NCBI GenBank assembly: GCA_902490365.1
Contig: CABUDQ010000037.1
Span: 1 to 22,764 of the forward strand
DNA length: 22,764 nucleotides
Reading direction: 5' to 3'
Source of the DNA: an uncultured Collinsella sp.
GTDB lineage: Bacteria; Actinomycetota; Coriobacteriia; Coriobacteriales; Coriobacteriaceae
Shown here: positions 6,930 through 14,025 of the stretch, in pieces
How positions within the stretch are numbered: position 1 is the first letter of the stretch
Layout of the letters: every line of letters starts with the position of its first letter
Position numbers and translations under genes: made by a program
The notes under the pieces: model-generated
The model's database searches: none
What the model saw: only the letters and a program-made list of their open reading frames with translations
Told to the model about the DNA's origin: nothing

Positions 6930-6959
6930 TTGAGACGTCTATATCCCACAAGGTATACA
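6930..6959 (+). promoter_or_regulatory. Candidate promoter of the LuxR-type regulator
   Basis: TTGAGA (6930-6935) and TATACA (6954-6959) are 18 bases apart, about 40 bases before the start codon. GGTATAC at 6952-6958 also occurs at 6879-6885. Confidence 0.45.
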
Positions 6960-6998
6960 GAGCTCGGCCATAGAATAAATGAGATGGGACGGTGACAG

Positions 6999-7964
6999 AT
7001 GAACACCCTGATGTTCTTCTATACCCTAGCGATACTCGTGATCTGTATTGTGACGGCGGTGCTTTCGCTTGCCGCCTATGCCTCGTCCCGTCGACGCTTC
7101 TTTATCTATGGCAGCGGCGTATTTATCTGCTATGCCATCGAGATGACCGAGATTTTCTTTTTTGAATACACGCTGCAAAACCAGAGTTTTCCAGCCAGCG
7201 ACTATTACTCAATTACCATGCCTGTGTTGCGGACCTTTGTGGCGACCGCTTCGCAGGCTTTTATTTGGCTCATTGCCATGGATTTGCTCGACAAGCATTC
7301 AAAAAAGCAGTTTGTCATTCCCGTCGCAACGTTCTTGCTGAGCGAGCTGCTGATTATCGTCGCTGTCCCCTACGGCCCCATTCATCAATGGCTCTACTAC
7401 ACGATGCGTCAGGTATTCCTTGTTTTCGTGGGGCTATATATCTTTTGGACGGCACGCAAGAGCACACAAGTCGAGCTGAAGGCACGTGTCAACAACCAAC
7501 AAAAGCACCTGATTATCGGCGCTATTCTGGTCGGTTGCATCGTTGCCGAGGATTTCTACAACATTCTGATTGTCCCCATGAGTCTGGCGCCCTCTTGGCT
7601 GCAACTATATCTGTCCGAGCGCAACTTTAGCGAAAACGTCTTTGCCTGCTACTTTGCGATTCTGCTGATCATCTACTCCTACCACGTGCTTTCAATCCGC
7701 ATGCAGGAGGCGCCCGAGGAAAAGAACGTCAGCGATCTTGATCGACACATCGAAGAGCAGATGCCCTTCTATCGCAACGCCTACAAGCTCTCCAACCGTG
7801 AGACCGAAGTTATGCGTCTGGTCGTACTGGGCAAATCGAACCAAGAGATCGCTGACGAGCTATTCCTTGCCGTGGGCACCGTCAAGACCCACATCCACAA
7901 CATCCTGGTCAAAACCGAACAGCAAAACCGCACGACGTTGATCCTCCACTTTTGGAAGCGATAA
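6999..7964 (+). CDS. Membrane-anchored LuxR-family transcriptional regulator, AguR-like, 321 aa
   Basis: One-component regulator with a membrane sensor and a cytoplasmic DNA-binding domain. Residues ~1-235 hold about seven hydrophobic segments. Residues ~255-320 form a LuxR/GerE helix-turn-helix: LSNRETEVMRLVVLGKSN, then EIADELFLAVGTVKTHIHNI. In lactic acid bacteria and enterococci, agmatine deiminase operons are activated by AguR, a transmembrane LuxR-type protein that responds to agmatine. The same architecture and the divergent position next to ptcA make this its likely counterpart. The ribosome binding site (GGGACGGTGA) is weak, so the start at 6999 is chosen mainly because the first hydrophobic segment begins there. 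A hairpin terminator begins at the stop codon. Confidence 0.85.
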   Translation: MNTLMFFYTLAILVICIVTAVLSLAAYASSRRRFFIYGSGVFICYAIEMTEIFFFEYTLQNQSFPASDYYSITMPVLRTFVATASQAFIWLIAMDLLDKHSKKQFVIPVATFLLSELLIIVAVPYGPIHQWLYYTMRQVFLVFVGLYIFWTARKSTQVELKARVNNQQKHLIIGAILVGCIVAEDFYNILIVPMSLAPSWLQLYLSERNFSENVFACYFAILLIIYSYHVLSIRMQEAPEEKNVSDLDRHIEEQMPFYRNAYKLSNRETEVMRLVVLGKSNQEIADELFLAVGTVKTHIHNILVKTEQQNRTTLILHFWKR

Positions 7965-8004
7965 CCTGCCAAAAAGGGACAGGTTTATTTTGGCAGGTTT
8001 TATC
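7963..8004 (+). terminator. Terminator of the LuxR-type regulator
   Basis: A perfect 12-bp stem (7963-7974 with 7988-7999) begins on the stop codon and is followed by a short T-rich stretch. The loop contains GGGACAGG, whose complement CCTGTCCC is also in the loop of the terminator at 16972-17010. Confidence 0.65.
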
Positions 8005-8016
8005 TGGACAAACGTC

Positions 8017-8053
8017 GGCCGCTGCGAGGGAGTTGCCTTCCCTCGCGGCGGTC
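8017..8053 (+). terminator. Second hairpin after the regulator, possible back-up terminator
   Basis: An imperfect GC-rich stem pairs GGCCGCTGCGAGGGA with TCCCTCGCGGCGGTC around GTTGCCT; it is followed by TCTTCT on the + strand. The weak T-run leaves its role open. Confidence 0.35.
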
Positions 8054-8069
8054 TTCTAGCAGCAAAAAC

Positions 8070-8190
8070 CAAGTGAGTAGACTTCTTGCAGGAAGCCGAG
8101 CACACCCCAAATCGCCACAGCGCTGACCTGCGGTTTTATTGAGCACTTGTCGTGGTGTGCTCGACAGATCCAAAAAAGTCTACTCACTTG
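8070..8190. repeat. Nested palindrome, 121 bp
   Basis: The outer arms CAAGTGAGTAGACTT (8070-8084) and AAGTCTACTCACTTG (8176-8190) are perfectly complementary. An inner pair, CGAGCACACC (8097-8106) and GGTGTGCTCG (8154-8163), is also perfect. There is no coding frame inside. It lies between the convergent ends of the LuxR-type regulator and the ABC permease. It has the shape of a miniature hairpin element, but there is no transposase nearby and no obvious target duplication. Confidence 0.6.
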
Positions 8191-8212
8191 CATCTGAGAG
8201 GCATCCGATAGA

Positions 8213-8256
8213 CAAAAAACCGCCGCGGAAGGGGGCCGACTCCCTCCGCGGCGGTT
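8213..8256 (-). terminator. Terminator of the ABC transporter operon
   Basis: CCGCCGCGG (8220-8228) pairs with CCGCGGCGG (8246-8254). On the minus strand it is followed by TTTTTT, about 35 bases after the permease stop. Confidence 0.8.
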
Positions 8257-8291
8257 GTTTGCGTTAGTTTTGCGACGGTTTTGCCCGCTTG

Positions 8292-10529
8292 CTACTCGCT
8301 GTAGCGGGTGGCTATGGCAGCTCGCACCATGCCGGTGCTCATGAGGTAGGTCACCAGGAAGTAGCCACCATAGGCTGCCAGGAAAATCGCACAGGTAAGA
8401 CCCACCGTGCCGCCGATGCTCATGTTGCCAAACGTGCTCACCAGCTCGATGATCACCTTGAGCGCCACAAAGGAGTGCGCCAGACCCACTGCCAGCGGGA
8501 ACAGGAAGAACACCGCTTGCTGCGCCATCACCGAATGGCGAATCTGGCGGTCGTCACAGCCGATCTGCGCCAGCACGCGATAGCTGCGGCTTCCGTCGGC
8601 CACATTGGAGAGCTGCTGGATCGACAGAATTGCCGCACATGCAACGACCAGTACAAAGCCAATATAGATGGCTAGATAGCTAATCATGCCGTTCATCTGC
8701 GCCGCCTGCGTATAGATCTCGGAGCGTGTCATGAAGACTCCCCACGACCCCGGCTCCTTGCCGTCAACGAGCAGATTGTCGAGCATGGTGTATTTAATGC
8801 TCTCGTCTGCCTTGGTCACATCCATCCCCTGCTTGTAGTTAACGAGCAGATTACTGGAATACGGCTGCAGGTTAAGCTGGGACAGCAGCTCGTCGGCTAC
8901 GACCACGGTACCGGGATTGCTGCCGAGTGCCGAGTTGGCGATGGCAGCCGTGTCCTCGTCCGACTTATCGGTTGCGGGCTTGAGCGTATGTCCGCCCAAG
9001 GTGAGGGTATGGCCCCCAGCCATGTACTTGGTGTACAGGTCGCCCAACTCGCCGCCCATATCGCACGTAAGCAAGTACTGGTCGCGGCCAATGCTCACCG
9101 GCTCCTTGCCCATCATCTGGCGCAGTTTGTTGTACTGGCTCGCCGGCGTCACAAACAGGCCCATATCATCGGCATTGCTACCCTCGAGCGCCTTGGGGAG
9201 CTTTTCGCCCATGGCCTTGCACATCTCGCCCGCCGTCACCGAAGGATCCGAGCCGCCAAGCGTATAGCTCAGATACGAATCAATCTGCACATGCTCGCCG
9301 GCAACGTCGGCGATATTGACCTTCTTTCCGGCCTCGTTGCCATTATCTGCCGACTTGCCCTTGATACTTTCCGCAACGTTATCGGGATCGATACGGTCAC
9401 CGTGCCATGCAGAGTACAAATCGACCGTTGCGTCTGCCAGCACCATGCGATCGGCCTCGGAAGGATTGACATACTCCTTGTAGTAGTCGAGCCTATCGGG
9501 CATGTAATAGATATACGTCTGCGTCATATCCGCCGGCGTATAGCGCTCGAGGTTTTCGTTCATCACGTTGGCGATCGACATACCGCAGGTCACCGAGGTA
9601 ATGGCCAGAAACAGGATCATCGCGATAACGCCCATCGAAAAGCACACCGTGTTGACCTTGGCCGCAAGCTGGCGCACGGTAAACATGTTGAGGCCGCGCC
9701 AATACACGCTGCGTAGGCTCTGCAGCAGCTTGATAAGCATGCCCGAAAGGCCCCAGAACAGGGCAAAGGTACCCACCGTAACCATGGCCGTGGTGATACC
9801 AAACTGGTTCATGGCCTCCTGCAGCTTACCCTCCGTCGCGGTGAGCGGGAACCCATCGCGCAACAGGCGGTAATAGGCCACGCCCACCAGCACCACGCCC
9901 ACGACAAAGATGGCGATCGCAATCCAGGGGTTGCGCGTCTTGATGCTCTCGTTGCGCCGCTCGGCGCCCATAAGCTCGATGAGCTTGGTACGGCGCACGG
10001 CGCGAAGGTTCAGCAGTAGCGTAAGCACAAACATCACGAGCATGCAGGCAAGGGTCAGGTTGAACGCATGCACCGAGAAAAAGAAGTGGAAATTAGCGAT
10101 CTGTGTCTTAAAGAGCGAGGCCGTAAAGAATGTCATGAGCTGGGAGAGCCCCACGCCCAGCACAATGCCGGCGACAAAAGCGCCGACCGAAACAAATACG
10201 GTCTCGAGCGCCATGATCGTGGCGACGCGCCCGCGGCGCATGCCGAGCACCTGGTACAGGCCGAACTCCTTTTTGCGGCGCTTCATGATGAAGTTGTTGG
10301 CATACACCATCAAAAAGGCCATGACGCCGGCCAAAAAGTACGTCAGGTAGCCGAGCATGCTGCCCATGAGCTCGGACAGTCCCTCCTCCTTGATGCCGGC
10401 AATGTCGACCTGCATCGAGACGGTGTTGAAGGCATAGAAGACCGTGACGCCCAAGGTGAGCGTCAGCAAGTAGACAAGGTAATCGCGGCCGGCGCGGCGG
10501 ACGTTGCCCCAAGCGAGTTTACAGAGCAT
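8292..10529 (-). CDS. ABC transporter permease, FtsX/BceB-like, 745 aa
   Basis: Membrane subunit of a BceAB-type exporter. These transporters usually remove or sense cell-wall-targeting peptides such as bacitracin; substrate here is inferred only from family. There are about ten hydrophobic segments. An FtsX-like block near the N-terminus (ANNFIMKRRKKEFGLYQVLG) is followed by several membrane segments, then a large hydrophilic, probably extracellular domain of about 270 residues (roughly 330-600), then a second FtsX-like block with three to four segments. The ATG at 10529, preceded by GAGGG, overlaps the ATPase stop by 11 bases, suggesting translational coupling. A GTG at 10541 is possible but lacks a spaced ribosome binding site. 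No histidine kinase or response regulator, usual partners of Bce systems, is adjacent. Confidence 0.88.
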   Translation of the reverse strand: MLCKLAWGNVRRAGRDYLVYLLTLTLGVTVFYAFNTVSMQVDIAGIKEEGLSELMGSMLGYLTYFLAGVMAFLMVYANNFIMKRRKKEFGLYQVLGMRRGRVATIMALETVFVSVGAFVAGIVLGVGLSQLMTFFTASLFKTQIANFHFFFSVHAFNLTLACMLVMFVLTLLLNLRAVRRTKLIELMGAERRNESIKTRNPWIAIAIFVVGVVLVGVAYYRLLRDGFPLTATEGKLQEAMNQFGITTAMVTVGTFALFWGLSGMLIKLLQSLRSVYWRGLNMFTVRQLAAKVNTVCFSMGVIAMILFLAITSVTCGMSIANVMNENLERYTPADMTQTYIYYMPDRLDYYKEYVNPSEADRMVLADATVDLYSAWHGDRIDPDNVAESIKGKSADNGNEAGKKVNIADVAGEHVQIDSYLSYTLGGSDPSVTAGEMCKAMGEKLPKALEGSNADDMGLFVTPASQYNKLRQMMGKEPVSIGRDQYLLTCDMGGELGDLYTKYMAGGHTLTLGGHTLKPATDKSDEDTAAIANSALGSNPGTVVVADELLSQLNLQPYSSNLLVNYKQGMDVTKADESIKYTMLDNLLVDGKEPGSWGVFMTRSEIYTQAAQMNGMISYLAIYIGFVLVVACAAILSIQQLSNVADGSRSYRVLAQIGCDDRQIRHSVMAQQAVFFLFPLAVGLAHSFVALKVIIELVSTFGNMSIGGTVGLTCAIFLAAYGGYFLVTYLMSTGMVRAAIATRYSE

Positions 10530-11304
10530 CGGAGCCCTCACCGCCCATCATGGCAACGACCTCCATAATGCGGTCGAAGAACTCTCGTCGGTCGGTGTCG
10601 CCGCGGCGCAGCTCGGTGAAAATCTTGCCGTCGCGGATAAACAGCACACGGCTCGTGTAGCTGGCGGCAAAGCTGTCGTGCGTGACCATGAGCACGGTGG
10701 CGCGCAGACGGCGATTGAGCGCCTCCAGGCTCTCGAGCAGCAGGCGGGCGCTCTTGGAATCGAGGGCGCCGGTGGGCTCGTCGGCCATGATCATAGTTGG
10801 GTCGGTGACGAGTGCGCGAGCCGCGGCAACGCGCTGTTGCTGACCGCCGGACATCTGGTAGGGATACTTGTCGAGCACCTGACTGATAGACAGACGCGCG
10901 GCTACATCCTGCACGCGGGTCGAGATCTCTGCCGAGTTTGTGCGGGCGATGGTGAGCGGCAGGGCGATGTTCTCGCGTGCCGTGAGCGTATCGAGCAGGT
11001 TGGAGTCCTGGAAGATAAAGCCGAGCTCCTCGCGGCGGAACTGCGAAAGCTTGGCCTGCTTCATGCGCGTCACATCCTGGCCGTTGATGCGGATGGTGCC
11101 ACTCGTGGCGCTATCGATGGTCGAGACGCAGTTGAGCAACGTCGACTTACCCGAGCCCGAGGCGCCCATGATGCCAACAAATTCGCCGCGGTTGACGGTA
11201 AAGCTGACGTCGTTGAGCGCGCGGGTCACGTTGCCCAGCGCTCCATATACCTTTTCGAGATGCGCGACCTCCAGTACCGGGGTCGCCATGTGCGTGGTTT
11301 GCAT
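10519..11304 (-). CDS. ABC transporter ATP-binding protein, BceA/LolD-type, 261 aa
   Basis: Cytoplasmic ATPase driving the permease encoded directly downstream. All nucleotide-binding motifs are intact: Walker A GASGSGKST (47-55), Q-loop FQD (98-100), signature MSGGQQQR (151-158), Walker B MIMADEP (171-177) with catalytic Glu176, and H-loop VTHD (His209). Overall pattern (LGFIFQDSNLL, DEPTGALDSKSA) is that of the MacB/LolD/BceA subfamily. The start at 11304 has AAAGGA six bases upstream. A 13-base palindrome at 11352-11364 lies about 50 bases upstream and could be an operator. Confidence 0.93.
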   Translation of the reverse strand: MQTTHMATPVLEVAHLEKVYGALGNVTRALNDVSFTVNRGEFVGIMGASGSGKSTLLNCVSTIDSATSGTIRINGQDVTRMKQAKLSQFRREELGFIFQDSNLLDTLTARENIALPLTIARTNSAEISTRVQDVAARLSISQVLDKYPYQMSGGQQQRVAAARALVTDPTMIMADEPTGALDSKSARLLLESLEALNRRLRATVLMVTHDSFAASYTSRVLFIRDGKIFTELRRGDTDRREFFDRIMEVVAMMGGEGSDAL

Positions 11305-11351
11305 ACCGAGTCCTTTCTTGCGATTAGTCTACGGCATCTATAGTCGCAAGA

Positions 11352-11410
11352 AGCCGAGTCGGCTACCATCGATATGGCTTACGCTTGCCTTACCGTTGCG
11401 TAAGGTAAGG
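11352..11410 (-). promoter_or_regulatory. Palindromes in the leader of the ABC transporter operon
   Basis: AGCCGA-G-TCGGCT (11352-11364) is a perfect palindrome of operator size. Next to it, CCTTACC (11388-11394) pairs with GGTAAGG (11404-11410), while CTTACGC nearby (11379-11385) could instead pair with GCGTAAG (11398-11404), giving two exclusive folds. Function is not shown by the sequence. Confidence 0.3.
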
Positions 11411-11520
11411 GTAGTCTTTTTGGGACGGGGCTTTTTTGCTGCCCCATCCGAAGCTTTTGAGGCATGAGGGCGCATTTGACATAGGGCAGCTAAAAAAGCC
11501 CCGTTCCAAAAAGACTACCC
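11409..11520. repeat. Long near-perfect palindrome, ~36-bp stem
   Basis: The left arm (11409-11444, beginning GGGTAGTCTTTTTGG) and right arm (11484-11520, ending CCAAAAAGACTACCC) match except for one base and one bulge, around a 39-base loop. It separates the divergent ABC transporter operon and the Nudix-Vsr gene. Runs of T and A lie inside the stem, so it is not a standard terminator. A formal ATG within it at 11436 is in frame with the downstream gene but has no ribosome binding site. Confidence 0.75.
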
Positions 11521-11552
11521 CGTCATGTAATGATGTTGAGGAAGGACTCCTG

Positions 11553-12542
11553 TTGAAGACTGTTCATGTTGCCGCCGGGATCATTCGCAAGGATGGATCT
11601 GACGAGCTGCTTGCCGTGCAGCGCGGCTACGGCGACATGCAGGGACTATGGGAGTTCCCAGGCGGCAAGCTCATGCGCGGCGAGACACCCGAAGACGCCG
11701 TGCGCCGCGAGCTTATGGAAGAGCTGCAGGTAAACGTTACCAACCTGCGTGATTTTTACACCGTTGAGTATGACTACCCCGATTTTCATCTCTCAATGGA
11801 GTGCTATTACTGCTCGCTGGCTAAAGAGTCCGGCGAGCCCCAGAAGCACGACCGTCAGCTCGATATCCGCTGGATTCCACGCACCTCGCTTGCCACGGTG
11901 GAATGGATGCCCGCCGACAAGGGGCTTATCGATTCGCTGATTGAGCTGAAGGAAGATCGGCTTGAGGCCAACGGCGCCGTCAACGATGCCGAGACCACCA
12001 CAGCCGACGAACTTGCCACCAAACCCAAACACAAACCTAAGCGCCGTAGCAAAAAACGCCCCAAGCCCAGCCTGCTCGACGGCATCGATACCTCAGACCT
12101 CTCCGCCGACGAGCGCGAACTGGTGCGCCGTCGCGCTGCCATCAAAAAGTCCATGAAGGGCAACAAGCGTGCGAACACCAAACCCGAGCTGCTCGTTCGC
12201 CAGCGCCTGCGCGGCGCGGGCCTTACGGGTTATCGCTTGGAATGGAAGGTTCCCGGCAAGCCCGACATCGCCTTTCCCGGGCGCAAGATCGCCATCTTCG
12301 TCAACGGCTGCTTTTGGCACCGCTGCCCCAAGTGCAACCCTAGCCAGCCCAAGCGCAACGTTGAGTTTTGGGAGGCAAAGTTCCGTCGCAACGTCGAGCG
12401 CGACCGCGCTGCCGTGGCAGCACTCACTCAAATGGGCTGGACACCCATAACCATCTGGGAATGCGAGCTTAAAAAAGACCGCATCGACGCCACGATGGAA
12501 AAGGTCATCGAGCAGGTGCGCGCCGCAGAGCCGCAGCGCTAA
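11553..12542 (+). CDS. Nudix (MutT-like) hydrolase fused to Vsr-type mismatch endonuclease, 329 aa
   Basis: Residues 1-133 are a Nudix hydrolase of the MutT/deoxynucleoside-triphosphate pyrophosphohydrolase type: RGYGDMQGLWEFPGGK, then the Nudix box from Gly38 to Val60 with Glu44, Arg52, Glu53, Glu56 and Glu57. The usual glycine near its end is Gln59. A lysine/arginine-rich linker follows (about 157-172). Residues ~200-329 match Vsr, the endonuclease that nicks at T:G mismatches: NTKPELLVRQRL, PGKPDIAF with the metal-binding Asp238, FVNGCFWHRCPKC with zinc ligands Cys253, His256 or Cys258, and Cys261, NVEFWEAKFRRNVERD, and IWECE with Cys304. The start is the TTG at 11553 with GAGGAAGGA six bases upstream. 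No frame break lies between the domains. No cytosine methyltransferase is adjacent. Role in mutation avoidance is inferred. Confidence 0.88.
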   Translation: MKTVHVAAGIIRKDGSDELLAVQRGYGDMQGLWEFPGGKLMRGETPEDAVRRELMEELQVNVTNLRDFYTVEYDYPDFHLSMECYYCSLAKESGEPQKHDRQLDIRWIPRTSLATVEWMPADKGLIDSLIELKEDRLEANGAVNDAETTTADELATKPKHKPKRRSKKRPKPSLLDGIDTSDLSADERELVRRRAAIKKSMKGNKRANTKPELLVRQRLRGAGLTGYRLEWKVPGKPDIAFPGRKIAIFVNGCFWHRCPKCNPSQPKRNVEFWEAKFRRNVERDRAAVAALTQMGWTPITIWECELKKDRIDATMEKVIEQVRAAEPQR

Positions 12543-12729
12543 CAGCGTGCATTCACACGCTCCGTACGTCCGCGCCACATCCACGTCACAAACCTTAGAA
12601 AGCCCTTAAGCCCAAAACCTTTCAAGAGTGTTACTCAATACCTCTGACCTGCAGTTTCATCGTAACACCAAACCAGGTTAAGCCTTTCTTTAGCGCTTCT
12701 TTGCGGCAGCCGCGGCATAATACTGCCAA

Positions 12730-12768
12730 CGCACGGGACCTAGCAGCACGCCCCGTGCGCAACCTTTT
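12730..12768 (+). terminator. Hairpin downstream of the Nudix-Vsr gene
   Basis: CGCACGGG (12730-12737) pairs with CCCGTGCG (12752-12759), followed by CAACCTTTT on the + strand. The offset T-run and 190-base distance from the stop make it a weak terminator candidate. The rest of 12543-12795 shows no convincing gene. Confidence 0.3.
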
Positions 12769-12795
12769 GGCGGACATCGAGGAGGCCGCATAAGC

Positions 12796-13005
12796 ATGCA
12801 TTCTTCCAATGACGCAGCACAGCAGCCATCCCTAACACATGCAGACCTTTTCTCCTTCCCCCCGACACAGAGAAACAGCCCCCTCGACTCCCCCACCACA
12901 AAAGCCAAACGCTCAACCAATCAGAATCTCAACTTGCAAGCATCGTTCGAAAAGCTCCAAGCATCCCTAGACAAGGCGTTCCCCGAACAGGCAAGAGCAA
13001 TCTAA
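12796..13005 (+). CDS. Possible small hypothetical protein, 69 aa
   Basis: I do not recognise it. The frame opens with ATG ten bases after GGAGG (12781-12785), a slightly long spacing, and ends 25 bases before the AraC-type regulator. The product is hydrophilic, rich in Ser, Gln, Asn and Pro, with no membrane segment or cysteines. The C-terminal third (LQASFEKLQASLDKAF) could form an amphipathic helix. It may be a short gene or a chance frame. Confidence 0.35.
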   Translation: MHSSNDAAQQPSLTHADLFSFPPTQRNSPLDSPTTKAKRSTNQNLNLQASFEKLQASLDKAFPEQARAI

Positions 13006-13018
13006 GCCCATCGCGCTT

Positions 13019-13024
13019 TATACT
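13019..13024 (+). promoter_or_regulatory. Candidate -10 giving a leaderless AraC-type mRNA
   Basis: TATACT lies six bases before the ATG at 13031, so transcription would start at or next to the start codon. There is no ribosome binding site at this gene. No good -35 is seen 17-18 bases upstream. Leaderless transcripts are common in Actinobacteria. Confidence 0.3.
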
Positions 13025-13030
13025 GATGCC

Positions 13031-13969
13031 ATGCGAAACATGGATCACATAGAATTGCACCGCGGAGGACGCGAGGAAGCGTTTCCCGAGACCGCCGAAG
13101 ACTGGCCCTATATTGCCGAACGCGCAGAATTCGCTCGCTATCCGGGCAATTCCGTCCCCTGGCACTGGCATTCCGAAGTCGAGCTTTTCTACATGGAGCA
13201 GGGAGCGATTGACTATCGAACGCGCGCGGCTCATGAACACGTGCGCTTTGAGGAAGGGTCCGCCGGCTTTATCAACGGCGGCGTTTTGCACAGCACGCTG
13301 CAATCACCCAATTCGGCACCAGCCATTCAAATGTTACATATCTTTCAGCCGTCGATGCTCGGCGATCCCGCGGGACGCCTTCAAAAGCGCTGTATCAATC
13401 CTTTGCTTCAATGTCGAGGCGTCGATGTGCTCAAATGGTCGCCCACCAACCCCGACGATATGCCCTTTATCGATTTGCTAAAGAGTTCCTTTAACCACGA
13501 CCTTCAACGTCCGCAGAACGAGATGGCGCTTCGGAATAGCTTGTCAGAGCTCTGGATTCAGATTTACGCCAAGGCCGAACCGCTCTTTTCCTCCGACAAC
13601 GCCTCTTGGATGACCAACCGCGACGTACAGTTCAAGGCAATCCTGGACTATATCCGCGCAAACTATGCAGCCGCTATAGATGTGCCCCAGATGGCATCTG
13701 CAGCCGGCGTAAGCGAAAGAGAGTGTTACCGCATTATCGAAGCTTGCGCAGGAACGACCCCGGCGGCATATCTGCGCGCATACCGCGTAAACCGTGCTTG
13801 CGAACTTTTGGCACACACCACGCGAACGGTCCAGACAGTCGCGCGCCAATGCGGCTTTGCGACAGCAAGCCATCTTGGCCAGGTATTTAAAGAACAAATG
13901 GGATGCACTCCTTCGAGCTATCGAGCAGCGAGGCAGAATCTCGATAGTACCAGGCAGAAATCCCGCTAG
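13031..13969 (+). CDS. AraC-family regulator with cupin-like sensor domain, 312 aa
   Basis: Cytoplasmic transcription factor. The N-terminal half has a cupin-like arm (VPWHWHSEVELFYMEQG near 42-58, then INGGVLHS), typical of AraC regulators that bind a sugar or other small ligand. The C-terminal ~95 residues carry the two helix-turn-helix motifs: IDVPQMASAAGVSERECYR and TVQTVARQCGFATASHLGQV, ending in the family pattern GCTPSSYR. The start codon is uncertain: ATG 13031 and ATG 13040 are both near a -10-like box and neither has a ribosome binding site. A HAD phosphatase gene follows after 56 bases and may be co-transcribed. The ligand and targets cannot be told from sequence. Confidence 0.88.
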   Translation: MRNMDHIELHRGGREEAFPETAEDWPYIAERAEFARYPGNSVPWHWHSEVELFYMEQGAIDYRTRAAHEHVRFEEGSAGFINGGVLHSTLQSPNSAPAIQMLHIFQPSMLGDPAGRLQKRCINPLLQCRGVDVLKWSPTNPDDMPFIDLLKSSFNHDLQRPQNEMALRNSLSELWIQIYAKAEPLFSSDNASWMTNRDVQFKAILDYIRANYAAAIDVPQMASAAGVSERECYRIIEACAGTTPAAYLRAYRVNRACELLAHTTRTVQTVARQCGFATASHLGQVFKEQMGCTPSSYRAARQNLDSTRQKSR

Positions 13970-14025
13970 CCCTTCTTCTGTCACTGCATCAAACTTGCAG
14001 GCAAACAACGGATAGGAGCTACTAT

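Noticed and set aside
11436..11552. N-terminal extension of the Nudix-Vsr protein from the ATG at 11436
   Set aside because: It would start inside the long palindrome with no ribosome binding site; TTG 11553 has a good one and begins right at the Nudix fold.
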